Origin: an uncultured Eubacterium sp.
GTDB taxonomy: Bacteria > Bacillota > Clostridia > Lachnospirales > Lachnospiraceae
Assembly: GCA_910585745.1 (NCBI GenBank)
Contig: CAJUFM010000022.1
Location: forward strand, 1-41,241
Direction of reading: 5' to 3'
DNA length: 41,241 nt
The notes under the pieces were generated by a model, which saw only the letters and a list, made by a program, of their open reading frames with translations, was not told where the DNA came from and ran no database searches. Positions 32,600 to 41,196 of this stretch are shown here, piece after piece. A program made the position numbers and the translations under genes. The number at the start of each line of letters is the position of its first letter. The first letter of the stretch is position 1.

Positions 32600-33661
32600 T
32601 TAGCAAAGTTCTTCCAAAAGATATTTCAACATCTTAAACGCAGAAGACCTTTTAGCCTCTTTCTTAGTTGAGGACTTTGAAAAAAAACTCTTTTCCTCTT
32701 CAGCTATAAAACACTCACATTTCCAAATAGGATTCCCATTTCTATCGTGATTCTGGCAGAATTTGTAAACAGGAATAGAAAAATACCCTCGTCTTGCCAA
32801 TGTTTCTAACTGATTAATTGCTTCCGCTATGTTTGGATTTTCTATTTCATTTCTTATTGAGTTTGTCAGATCATGCTCTTCCAAATAATCATATGCTTCA
32901 TTGCAGGCTGCTTTTCGCGCTTCTCTCTTGGAAACTCCAACTCCACTAAATTCAGGTAAATTATCATCAATTGTAAGAAAGCAGTGAAATTGTTTTTCAT
33001 CAATTCTATTCTCTCTACTTACCATATTATGTCTATAAGAATACCTATAATATTCTTCCTCAAAATGGTATAATGGGATGGTTCCATTGTTTTTGCAAGT
33101 CCAATCCTGTATCAGTCCGACATAATCTGGTTCTATATTTTCTGCCAGCACACTGTCGGGGGCAAGCATGATATCCACAACATCTTGAAGCTCGGAAATA
33201 TCCCATTCACAATCCAGAGCCACTGCGCCAAGAATTGCTTCAAATAAGTCTTCCTTTACAGAGTCCTCCTCATTAATACGGTTTTTGATATCACCCTTTC
33301 CCATGATCAGAAATTCAGCAAGACCTAACATATCTATTCTACGTGCCAGCGTTTTTTTCTGAACCAGCTTCTTTTTGATCTCAGTTAGTCTGTTTTCATT
33401 ATAGTCTGTCACAAACTCGTCAAAATCTTCGTTTTTATCAAAATCATCGCATTCGCTTAGAAAGTAACCGTATTCTTCAGTAAGAAGCTTTACAATGATA
33501 AAACCAAGAACTTTATCTCCTATAAATTCCAGAACCTCATTGTCCTCCCCACCATTTTCTTTCGCATAAGAACGCCTTACAAATGCCTGTTGAAGCAAAT
33601 CCAGATTCTTAAAATTATAGGCAATTTGATCTTGAATAAAGATAAAATCATTATCTTTCAT
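32600..33661 (-). CDS. RNase III-family protein with two dsRNA-binding regions
   Basis: 353 residues against ~230 for housekeeping RNase III. The nuclease domain (about 5-165) has the signature NEVLEFIGDKVLG and the second acidic site KEDLFEAILGAVALD, so the metal-binding Glu/Asp residues are present. Residues about 180-265 (DYVGLIQDWTCKNNGTIPLYHF, GVSKREARKAACNEAYDYL) and 275-353 (AINQLETLARRG, STKKEAKRSSAFKMLKYLL) each look like a dsRNA-binding domain. AGGAGGTATTTTTT precedes the ATG. It is probably an accessory, not the rRNA-processing, enzyme: there are no smc/ftsY/acpP neighbours, and it lies in a decayed mobile region. Confidence 0.8.
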   Translation of the reverse strand: MKDNDFIFIQDQIAYNFKNLDLLQQAFVRRSYAKENGGEDNEVLEFIGDKVLGFIIVKLLTEEYGYFLSECDDFDKNEDFDEFVTDYNENRLTEIKKKLVQKKTLARRIDMLGLAEFLIMGKGDIKNRINEEDSVKEDLFEAILGAVALDCEWDISELQDVVDIMLAPDSVLAENIEPDYVGLIQDWTCKNNGTIPLYHFEEEYYRYSYRHNMVSRENRIDEKQFHCFLTIDDNLPEFSGVGVSKREARKAACNEAYDYLEEHDLTNSIRNEIENPNIAEAINQLETLARRGYFSIPVYKFCQNHDRNGNPIWKCECFIAEEEKSFFSKSSTKKEAKRSSAFKMLKYLLEELC

Positions 33662-34083
33662 AAAAAATACCTCCTAGTATATTTACTAAAAGGCATAATA
33701 AAAGCCTGCTAAAACAAGTGCTGCTATATCATAACAACACTCTTCCAGTCAGACATAATAGCTTAAATTTAATTCTTTATTTTTGGATGTTTACCAGTAT
33801 TCACTTGCATAAATAAAAATAAACATACAAATACAATGTTTTAAGTTTAAATTATCACGCCTCATAGTATCTGAAACTTAACACAGAACAATATATTTGT
33901 CAAGTATTAATTGTTTCAAAACAGGTATCAAAAAATATTACGTAAGAACACAAAAAACAGAAATCCCAGATCCAGAATTTCTGTTTTTTAATATATATTA
34001 TTTTGAACACACTAAATTCTGCAAAAAGTAAATTTGTACAACTCCCGTTTTCTAAAGTCTCCTGCCTTTACGCTCACTGAAAC
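33662..34083. other. A+T-rich intergenic region with terminator
   Basis: No gene seen. A hairpin at 33952-33989 (AAAAAACAGAAAT / ATTTCTGTTTTTT) is a bidirectional intrinsic terminator and should end the SPOCS/LysM transcript. The rest is A+T rich and probably holds the promoter of the RNase III-like gene. Confidence 0.6.
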
Positions 34084-35646
34084 TCAACTGCATCCTGCCT
34101 CTTTCATCACCAGCAGGACATCCCCTGCATTGATGAGATCGCTCTCTAGCTTATTGATCTCCATGATGGTATCCGTGGTCGTATAAAATTCTTTGGCGAT
34201 ATCCCAGAGTTCATCCCCTTTCTGAACCACATAACCGATCAGGCCGGGCTCCCTCGCCCTGGCATCGCAGTCCAGCGACTCCATCTTAAAGTCTGCGATA
34301 ATCGGTTCTTCAATGTTATTGAAGGCAAGAATATCAATCATGACCACCGCCTTAATATCCGCTTCATTATCTCCCAGCAGAGAACCGCTGATCTGTTCGA
34401 TCCCTGCTGTCATGCGGATATCACTGTCTGGCAGGATATCCGGGATCTGTATATGCTGTTCAAAGGGCAGTATCCCCGAAGAAGCTGCCAGTGGTACCGC
34501 ATCATCCGACGACTGGTACAAAATATTTATATCAATAATACCCTCTACTTCCACACCATCCTCCACTATACGCTTTCCGTCCACACGCACAGCCCCTGTC
34601 ACTTTCCAGATCTGCAGCGGGGTATTGGCACCGTCCAGAGGAATTTTCCCATTTACTCTGGATTTACTCTTATTCTTCATTATGAGATTCTCAAAATAAG
34701 AGGTTTCAAATACCGGCCTGCATTCTTTCTCCGTGGAGTAAAAGTCGGTGAGAAGTTCCAGTCTCTCCTCGCCAAAAGCTTTTATATCCAGATCCAAGAC
34801 GATCTCCACATCAATAACGCGGTCTTCCCCGTCCTCGTCTTCCTTTACCTCGATTTCTCTGCTGTGTATCCCCACATCTGCCTGAACCACGTTGGTTTCG
34901 TCGCAGCCCCCACAGTTTACCTCCCCGCTGAGGGGCACGATGCACTCATGAAAATTCAGTTGTGGTATTTCGTCATTACTAAGATAGATCAGAAAAAGAC
35001 TGGCTTCACCGGAAAGCACCAGCTTATCCTCACCGACTCTGGTTTCCACTTCCAGCAGATTCACGTCATCATACAAAATACGGCCAATGGTGTCCTTCGT
35101 TCCGGGAATCTTGCATTCATCCCTCACCCTGAGAGTATCTTTTTTGGACAGGATGAGCCGGGTTATATCCATGCTTTTCTTGCGTTTGAGGATAGACTCA
35201 TCTCCCTCAATGTCAATGGCGCCCTCGCCATCATAGACCGATTCCGATACCACTTCCATATTTACAATGGCCTTTACCCCAAACTTGCGGGAATTAATCA
35301 GCTCTCCCCTCAGGTCATCAATGGATGAGTGTACTGAAATCTCATCCTCTCTGGTGGAATCACATCCCAGCGCCACCGTTTCACTGATGGGAATATTTCC
35401 TGTCAGGTCGCAGACCGGCATCTCGTCCTCTCCGGCATACAAGATCGTAAAATACAAAGCGCCTTTTATGTTGGCTCTGCCATCCACAACCCGTATCTCC
35501 TCTATTACCACCTCACCCTTCTCCTGCATGATCGCCCTGGCATCCGGTTTGATATCCGGTACATTAAAATCTGCATCCAGTGTGATCTGAACATTTTCCC
35601 GGCTATTGCACCGGTTCATGTGAACTCTCTGTTTTATAAGTTCCAT
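34084..35646 (-). CDS. SPOCS (DUF3794) and LysM domain protein
   Basis: 520 residues. Repeated SPOCS/DUF3794 segments (about 35-125, 160-250 and 320-450, with patterns such as IPISETVALG and ILPFEQHIQIPD) are followed by a C-terminal LysM domain (GYVVQKGDELWDIAKEFY...INAGDVLLVMK). This arrangement is typical of clostridial spore-coat or cortex-associated proteins. It fits with spmA/spmB elsewhere in the window. Monocistronic, with a terminator at 33952-33989. Confidence 0.88.
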   Translation of the reverse strand: MELIKQRVHMNRCNSRENVQITLDADFNVPDIKPDARAIMQEKGEVVIEEIRVVDGRANIKGALYFTILYAGEDEMPVCDLTGNIPISETVALGCDSTREDEISVHSSIDDLRGELINSRKFGVKAIVNMEVVSESVYDGEGAIDIEGDESILKRKKSMDITRLILSKKDTLRVRDECKIPGTKDTIGRILYDDVNLLEVETRVGEDKLVLSGEASLFLIYLSNDEIPQLNFHECIVPLSGEVNCGGCDETNVVQADVGIHSREIEVKEDEDGEDRVIDVEIVLDLDIKAFGEERLELLTDFYSTEKECRPVFETSYFENLIMKNKSKSRVNGKIPLDGANTPLQIWKVTGAVRVDGKRIVEDGVEVEGIIDINILYQSSDDAVPLAASSGILPFEQHIQIPDILPDSDIRMTAGIEQISGSLLGDNEADIKAVVMIDILAFNNIEEPIIADFKMESLDCDARAREPGLIGYVVQKGDELWDIAKEFYTTTDTIMEINKLESDLINAGDVLLVMKEAGCS

Positions 35647-35661
35647 ATGCCCTCCTCACTA

Positions 35662-35684
35662 TAGCCTGGCGCGCAGGCAGGCTA
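35662..35684. other. hairpin before the SPOCS/LysM gene
   Basis: TAGCCTG and CAGGCTA form a 7-bp stem with a GC-rich 9-nt loop, 16 bp upstream of the start codon. It may influence translation. There is no T-run. Confidence 0.3.
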
Positions 35685-35831
35685 CGGCTTAATTACTTCT
35701 AAACTATCTATATTCCAGGGGCAGTACGGTTATTCCAGGAATTTGGAAAAATAGAAGGAATAATTTTCCGATTGCCGCATATAATAATATTGTTATTTCA
35801 TCGCGCAAAAAAAAACTGAGGGATACAAAAA

Positions 35832-35860
35832 TTGACAAACACAATATTATGTGGTACAAT
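35832..35860 (+). promoter_or_regulatory. veg promoter
   Basis: TTGACA (35832-35837), a 17-bp spacer and TACAAT (35855-35860): near-consensus and strong, as expected for veg, with a ~90-nt leader. Confidence 0.75.
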
Positions 35861-35953
35861 AGAATTGTATTTCTATATATCGTGGTAATACACTGAAGGG
35901 ACATGGGACATCATATTACCTGTCCGGCGACAGGAGAAAGGTCGGTATTATTT

Positions 35954-36199
35954 ATGTTGAAAACAGATGTTGGTAATGTGCGGAAGGCAGTAAGCAAGCA
36001 CATTGGGAGCAGAGTAGTTATACGTTGTAACTTAGGAAGACATAAAGTAGACGTTACAGAAGGTGTTATCACGGAAACATTCCCAAGTATATTCCTGATC
36101 ACAGTGCAAAATGAGCTTGAAAACACAAGCCAGACGATCTCATACAGCTACACAGATGTATTGACAAAGGATGTTCAAATAACGCTTTGTAAAGCATAA
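35954..36199 (+). CDS. veg: Veg family protein
   Basis: 81 residues with DVGNVRKAVSKHIGSRVVIR, EGVITETFPSIFLI and TISYSYTDVLTKDV, the whole Veg family pattern. In B. subtilis Veg influences biofilm matrix gene expression. ATG at 35954 begins the conserved region; the open frame starts earlier. It is followed by a good terminator. Confidence 0.93.
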   Translation: MLKTDVGNVRKAVSKHIGSRVVIRCNLGRHKVDVTEGVITETFPSIFLITVQNELENTSQTISYSYTDVLTKDVQITLCKA

Positions 36200-36236
36200 C
36201 AAAGCACTTTTCTCATACGATTTACTTTTCTCAGCG

Positions 36237-36266
36237 AAAAACGGCTGCCGCAGCAGCCGTTTTTTG
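36237..36266. terminator. bidirectional terminator
   Basis: ACGGCTGC-CGCA-GCAGCCGT with A-run before and T-run after. It serves veg on the plus strand and coaBC on the minus strand. Confidence 0.85.
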
Positions 36267-36299
36267 TATCTGGTAAAGACCTCAAGCCTTACTTATTAT

Positions 36300-37487
36300 T
36301 TATTTCTTTACGATCACATCAAAGATCGTTGCTGCCACCTCTTCCTTTGACATGCAGGGAAGCTCAACCACCCCTTCCTCCATGATCAGTGTGACAATGT
36401 TCGTGTCACAGCCAAAACCAGCTCCCTCCGTGTTCAGGTTATTGGCAACGATCAGATCCACCTGTTTATCCTTCAGCTTCTGCTGTGAATTTTCTATCAT
36501 ATTTTCCGTCTCCATAGAAAAACCACAGATATACTGTCCCTGTCTGCGGCGGGTGCCAAGGTAAGCAAGAATATCCTGAGTACGCTTTAACTCCAGTGTA
36601 CTCTTTCCCTCTTTTTTCTTGATCTTCTCCTCATGGTATTCCACCGGAGTGAAATCCGCCACCGCCGCCGCTTTAATAATGATATCCATATCCGGCGCCA
36701 TTTTTTTCACTTCACGAAACATATCTTCGGCACTCACCACTCTGACCAGATTCACACAGATTGGAGGCGGCAGCTGGGTGGGCGCACTTACCAGCGTCAC
36801 CTCTGCCCCCCGGTACATGGCGACCTTCGCCAGTGCATAACCCATTTTTCCAGTAGAATGATTGGTGATAAAGCGCACCGGATCGATGGCCTCGCGGGTA
36901 GCCCCGGCTGTGACCAGTACTTTCTTTCCTTCCAGATCCTTTTCCAGATGGATTTCCCGCAAGATGTATTCCAACAGGATCTCCTCTGAAGGAAGTTTTC
37001 CTTTTCCCACTTCCTTACAGGCGAGAACACCTGTATCCGGCTCAATCACTTCCATGCCGAATTCCTTTAATTTCTTCAGATTATCCTGCACAATGGGATT
37101 CTCATACATACGGGTGTTCATCGCTGGAGCTACCAGTATACGGCATTGGCAGGCAAGCGCTGTCGTCGTCAGCATATCGTCCGCGATCCCTCCCGCCAGC
37201 TTTCCGATCACATCGGCAGAAGCCGGCGCTACCAGCATCAGATCCGCTTTTTCACCCAGTGCCACATGCTCAATATTATAATTAAAATTTCTGTCAAATG
37301 TATCCACAAGGCACTTATGCCCTGTCAGAGTCTCAAAAGCAATTGGATTAATAATATTGGTAGCATTTTTTGTCATGATCACATGAACATCACAGCGGAG
37401 TTTAATGAGCATACTCGTAAGATTCGCCATTTTATATGCCGCGATACTTCCTGTCACTCCAAGCACTACCGTCTTTCCTTTTAACAT
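36300..37487 (-). CDS. coaBC: phosphopantothenoylcysteine decarboxylase / phosphopantothenate-cysteine ligase
   Basis: 395-residue bifunctional enzyme of coenzyme A synthesis. The N-terminal flavin decarboxylase CoaC (GVTGSIAAYKMANL, PASADVIGKLAGGIADD, APAMNTRMY) is followed by the C-terminal synthetase CoaB (LVTAGATREAIDPVRFITNHSTGKMGYALA in parts, KAAAVADFTP). It is full length. panD lies 66 nt upstream on the same strand. Confidence 0.96.
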   Translation of the reverse strand: MLKGKTVVLGVTGSIAAYKMANLTSMLIKLRCDVHVIMTKNATNIINPIAFETLTGHKCLVDTFDRNFNYNIEHVALGEKADLMLVAPASADVIGKLAGGIADDMLTTTALACQCRILVAPAMNTRMYENPIVQDNLKKLKEFGMEVIEPDTGVLACKEVGKGKLPSEEILLEYILREIHLEKDLEGKKVLVTAGATREAIDPVRFITNHSTGKMGYALAKVAMYRGAEVTLVSAPTQLPPPICVNLVRVVSAEDMFREVKKMAPDMDIIIKAAAVADFTPVEYHEEKIKKKEGKSTLELKRTQDILAYLGTRRRQGQYICGFSMETENMIENSQQKLKDKQVDLIVANNLNTEGAGFGCDTNIVTLIMEEGVVELPCMSKEEVAATIFDVIVKK

Positions 37488-37553
37488 TATGCTGCCTCTC
37501 TTCTAAATTATTTTCCCAATGTACTACTTAATAAATATCAACGGAATAGTACA

Positions 37554-37937
37554 TTAATTCAGCTGCCCGTGTTTTTCATAGGAAGAAATTCTCTGCACCT
37601 TGTTATCATCATTCACAAAAACCACCTTGGGCCTATGGTTTTTTGCCTCCTCTGGCGTCATCTCGCAATATGCCATGATAATAATGTGATCCCCCACCTG
37701 AACCTGTCTCGCCGCAGCGCCATTCAGACAGATCATGCCGGAATTCTCTTCTCCCGCTATGGTATAGGTCTCAAACCGGCTTCCATTTTCCACATCCACG
37801 ATCTGGACCTTTTCATATTCCAGAATTCCTGCTGCCTCCATAAGTGCCGGATCCACCGTGATGCTCCCTACATAATTCAACTCTGCCTGTACAACAGTGG
37901 CGCGATGAATCTTTCCCTTTAACATCGTAATATTCAT
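37554..37937 (-). CDS. panD: aspartate 1-decarboxylase
   Basis: 127-residue proenzyme making beta-alanine for pantothenate. The self-cleavage site is Gly-Ser in YVGSITVDPALM. NGAAARQVQVGDHIIIMAY is the conserved core. AGGAGGGAAGCT precedes ATG. Paired with coaBC; panB and panC are not in the window. Confidence 0.96.
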   Translation of the reverse strand: MNITMLKGKIHRATVVQAELNYVGSITVDPALMEAAGILEYEKVQIVDVENGSRFETYTIAGEENSGMICLNGAAARQVQVGDHIIIMAYCEMTPEEAKNHRPKVVFVNDDNKVQRISSYEKHGQLN

Positions 37938-37957
37938 AGCTTCCCTCCTGTAAAAAC

Positions 37958-38037
37958 CTTACTTTACACTTCCCAAAATCTTACTTTACACTTCCCAAAA
38001 TCTTATTTTACACTTCCCAAAATCTTATTTTACACTT
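37958..38037. repeat. 22-bp tandem repeat at the lrp 3' end
   Basis: Three 22-bp units (37958-37979, 37980-38001, 38002-38023), each ending CACTTCCCAAAAT, plus a 14-bp partial unit (38024-38037) that includes the stop codon of the Lrp gene. Units differ only at ACTTT/ATTTT. It looks like slippage duplication of the gene end. Confidence 0.85.
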
Positions 38038-38474
38038 ACTTCCCGATGATCGATACACGTTGAAAATACGATCAACGTCTTCGTCCTTCCATAGATCTGG
38101 AGTTCACCAATAAACTGATCCAGCTCCATCGTGCTCTTAAACTGAACCTCCAGCAGCATAGAATAATCCCCTGTGACACAGTTGCATTCGATCACGTTGG
38201 GACAGTCCTTTATAAATGGATAAAATTCCTTTTTATCTTTCGGCTCAACTTCCAGATTTATAAATGCTTTGATATGATATCCCAAAAGTTCCGGATTCAG
38301 GCTCGCATGAAACCCAGTAATGTACTTCTCATTTACAAGATGATTGATCCGCGCCGATACTGCCGGCGCCGTGAGAAATACCGCCTGCGCAATGTCTTTA
38401 ACCGGAGTTCTGGCATCTTTTTCCAAAATCTCTATTATCTGCTTATCTATAGCATCCAAATGGTCACTTTTCAT
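38025..38474 (-). CDS. Lrp/AsnC-family transcriptional regulator
   Basis: 149 residues: HTH (about 5-60, DAIDKQIIEILEKDARTPVKDIA, TAPAVSARINHL) and a C-terminal RAM ligand domain (INLEVEPKDKKEF, CNCVTGDYSMLLEV). ATG at 38474 has GGAGAGATTGTT in front; the frame extends to 38543 without a ribosome site. Probably an amino-acid-responsive regulator. Confidence 0.9.
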   Translation of the reverse strand: MKSDHLDAIDKQIIEILEKDARTPVKDIAQAVFLTAPAVSARINHLVNEKYITGFHASLNPELLGYHIKAFINLEVEPKDKKEFYPFIKDCPNVIECNCVTGDYSMLLEVQFKSTMELDQFIGELQIYGRTKTLIVFSTCIDHREVSVK

Positions 38475-38834
38475 AACAATCTCTCCATTACAAATCAAAT
38501 CCCCCCTAGTATAGCACTTATTTTCCCCCTCGTCCATAGGCACTTTAGAAAATAAACAAAAAACAACAAAACTCTTTTGTTTATAACATATTTTATCATT
38601 ATTTATAACGTTTCAAGGTCTTTCTGCACATCTATTGACTTTATGCAAATAGTAGGATATGATGGCATTCTATCAGTGGCGAATAGCAATCATGATAGAA
38701 CTGCTGCATTTGACCACATTTTTCCTTATAATATCAAACAAAACAGGGGCTTCTGCATCTGGTGTCTACACCGTGCACAGCCTCTGTTTTACTTTGTGGG
38801 ATACAGAATCATTTAGAATTCGTATGGGAAAGCT
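38475..38834. other. intergenic region with long hairpin terminator
   Basis: No convincing gene. At 38740-38790 AAAACAGGGGCT pairs with AGCCTCTGTTTT, enclosing TGCA/TGCA and GGTG/CACC stems. This is a long bidirectional terminator-like hairpin downstream of the truncated acetyltransferase. Confidence 0.5.
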
Positions 38835-39164
38835 CTATGTTCTGGCAATTCCCATTCTTCGATAATCTGGATTCGTATACATATTCATAATGTATGCCTT
38901 ATTCCCACTGGGATTGTGATAGGTTGGCATCACCCTATAATAACTGATTCCACCTGTCCCAATAAAACGTTCATCATCAAACACGAGATATGCGGTATGG
39001 GTTCCATCCGATAATGCTTTCTTATAATAATCCTGCGCCTGTGTTTCTACCTCTGCCATGTCAGCATCATCTGCTAACTTATTCGCCGCTTTTAATACTT
39101 CAATTCTTGATCTGGTCAGCAAATTGATATCTTCTATTGTCGCTTTTTTGTATTTCAGCTTCAT
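38835..39164 (-). pseudogene. truncated GNAT acetyltransferase
   Basis: 109 residues with the N-terminal GNAT half: KYKKATIEDINLLTRSRIEVL, DERFIGTGGISYY, KAYIMNMYTNPDYRRMGIA. It stops at GIART, right in the acetyl-CoA binding loop (R-R-x-G-I/L-A/G), so the C-terminal half is gone. The sequence after the stop bears no resemblance to the missing part. Likely inactive. Confidence 0.7.
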
Positions 39165-39177
39165 ATGTCTTGCTCCT

Positions 39178-39356
39178 CTATTTCCTCGCCAATATCCCCA
39201 CCTGCATATAAGACACCCACAAAATCTCTACCATGCGAAACCCACAATCCTTCAAAAGTCAACAACCTGCCGAAACATTTCCTCATAAAATGGTAATGTC
39301 CTTTTTATTTGTTTATCATATTCTGCCATGTTAAAGGGTGTAGAATTTCGTTTCAT
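39178..39356 (-). pseudogene. methyltransferase gene with large internal deletion
   Basis: It begins MKRNSTPFNMAEYDKQI and continues RTLPFYEEMFRQVVDF, a typical class I methyltransferase N-terminus. After a shift of frame it ends DCGFRMVEILWVSYMQVGIL then ARK and stop, a typical C-terminus. The whole SAM-binding core between them is missing and the length (179 nt) is not a multiple of three. It retains a GGCGGGTGATAATGCT leader. Confidence 0.6.
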
Positions 39357-40074
39357 AGCATTATCACCCGCCTTTACAATAATCTGACAAGTACTCTGCT
39401 GCTTTCAAATCCACCGCATATATTCTGGCAAAAAATAAAGGGAAATACTCTCACCAAAACCATTCATTTCTTCCATTCTTGACTTTCCAAAGCCAGATGT
39501 GCCAATAATTATCCCATCCTGAACCATAACCAGATTCTTTCTATCTGCCTGTTCTATATGCGATGCCCACTGCCCCTACTCCAAAACTTTTGTCTGACGT
39601 TCACATCAATATAAACAGTATACCATGCCATTCCACATAATTCCACATCTTCTGCAAATCAAATTTGGAGCAATCCCCCACCCCGCACAGATTTACACAC
39701 ATACCACCTCTCTTAACACAATAACCTCTGCCAATTCTTTATTCATAATCTACCTCCATTCTTATGTTCCCATATTTTATTACCAAAATAGTACCACGGA
39801 ACATATCAAAAGCCGGAAAGTCCGCTGTTTATGCGGGTTTCCGACTTTTCGTTTACTATTCGAACTCGGCGTGTCCCTCGGCATTCTTAACTGTATTTGT
39901 TTGATTTTTATGCAGATACACGCCTGTTTTTACTTCAATTACATAATTTATTATGGCTTGCTGATTTTCTGCTGCCAAAATGTTGCCATGAAATTATTTT
40001 ATATTTTCACTTCTTAATTTCTGAATAGCTTTTTTAAATCAATCCCAATTCCATTAAAACTAGTACAACGAATA
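39357..40074. other. decayed region without an intact gene
   Basis: Fragments only. On the minus strand 39425-39540 reads MVQDGIIIGTSGFGKSR and ends at YMRWI, and about 39870-39985 reads ENQQAIINYVIEVKTGVYL and ends HAEFE; neither has a start or a family I can name. A bidirectional terminator-like stem (AAAAGCCGGAAAG / TTTCCGACTTTT) is at 39808-39849. Confidence 0.4.
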
Positions 40075-40431
40075 TTAAATAATTTTCGTTGTACTAGGTT
40101 CCAATATCACTGATTCTTTTAAATGTTTCCTAAAAGATTGTTTTATTCCTTCGTCAAAAAAGAACTCACGTATATCTTCGTCTAAATATATATCAATAAT
40201 CTCATCAATTTTATAATCCTTATCCCATTTCGCATTATAGGCAAGTAGTGTAAGTCCTCTTGTGCGAATGTAAGAATTATCACTATCAAGCATATCGCTT
40301 AATCTGTCCATATAAGGATAGACGCAATCTGTTTCTTCACTTTCTTTTTGCAATTCCTGTAATGCCTTGTATGCAACATTATTGTTCTTATCAAACAGTA
40401 ATTCAAATATTTCTGCTATATTGACCGACAT
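40075..40431 (-). CDS. small HEAT-like protein
   Basis: 118 residues, helical: IFELLFDKNNNVAYKALQEL, YMDRLSDMLDSDNSYIRTRG and TLLAYNAKWDKDYKIDEIID. It resembles small Lachnospiraceae proteins (often labelled SufBD or HEAT-like) that continue for further helices. Here the C-terminus departs early, so it may be a shortened copy. Function unknown. It lies 26 nt after the acetyltransferase gene. Confidence 0.55.
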   Translation of the reverse strand: MSVNIAEIFELLFDKNNNVAYKALQELQKESEETDCVYPYMDRLSDMLDSDNSYIRTRGLTLLAYNAKWDKDYKIDEIIDIYLDEDIREFFFDEGIKQSFRKHLKESVILEPSTTKII

Positions 40432-40457
40432 AGTATACTCCTTTACAAAACTGGAAG

Positions 40458-40910
40458 TTATCTGTGGATATACATTCTTGACATTTCTGGTTCGTCATTT
40501 CCTTGAACCATACACAAAAATTCCCAACCGTATCTTTCATAAAAGCCTGTATGGTCAGTAAGTAAATAGATTGGGGCTATAGCTTTAGATTTCAAGTCAT
40601 TTACAACCATATTAAGCAAATGTCCTGCAATTCCTTTACAGCGGTATTCTTCCTCTGTATACACAGCGCAAACATTCGGTGTGAGGTCTTTTCTGTCATG
40701 AAAATCATTTTCAATTACTCCAAGTCCTCCTATGATTCTGTCCTTATCTAAGCAGAGGTACCAACCATACTCAGTTTCATTGTTAAGGTAAGATTCCATA
40801 CATTCAAGGTAAGCTTCTTGTGGTACTCCCCATTTGTAATGAAACCATTCTGCAGCCCGGTTCTTTAATTCTGATCGCTGCCTTAAAGTAACATATTTAT
40901 ATTCTTGCAT
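40458..40910 (-). CDS. GNAT-family N-acetyltransferase
   Basis: 150 residues. The acetyl-CoA loop is in EEEYRCKGIAGHLLNMVV, followed by PIYLLTDHTGFYERYGWEFL, the usual GNAT end. GGAGGAGAAT before ATG at 40910 decides the start; the frame extends to 40961. Substrate unknown. Confidence 0.85.
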   Translation of the reverse strand: MQEYKYVTLRQRSELKNRAAEWFHYKWGVPQEAYLECMESYLNNETEYGWYLCLDKDRIIGGLGVIENDFHDRKDLTPNVCAVYTEEEYRCKGIAGHLLNMVVNDLKSKAIAPIYLLTDHTGFYERYGWEFLCMVQGNDEPEMSRMYIHR

Positions 40911-41196
40911 ATTCTCCTCCATAAATCCCGATTGTGATTTGATGATTTTTAAGGGAAACATTAGTTGTTATATTTTATTATTAAAATCCCCGCCAACCCT
41001 TGAAAATACTAAGTTTATCGTAGGTGAGCTTTCCCTTTAAGTTTCCCTTGTGTTATATCTTCCCACAAGGCATTACAAACCCTGATAAGGGAAAAAATGA
41101 GGGAAACAAAATCACATAAAACATTACAACACAAAACATATGGGAATTGTGAACTGATTGAAATGCTTTCAAAAAAATGAAAAGAGGACAGATAAT

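Noticed and set aside
34453..35328. 291-residue plus-strand ORF
   Set aside because: Antisense to the SPOCS/LysM gene; composition is that of a shadow frame.
37958..38037. CRISPR array
   Set aside because: Units are contiguous 22-bp repeats with no spacers.
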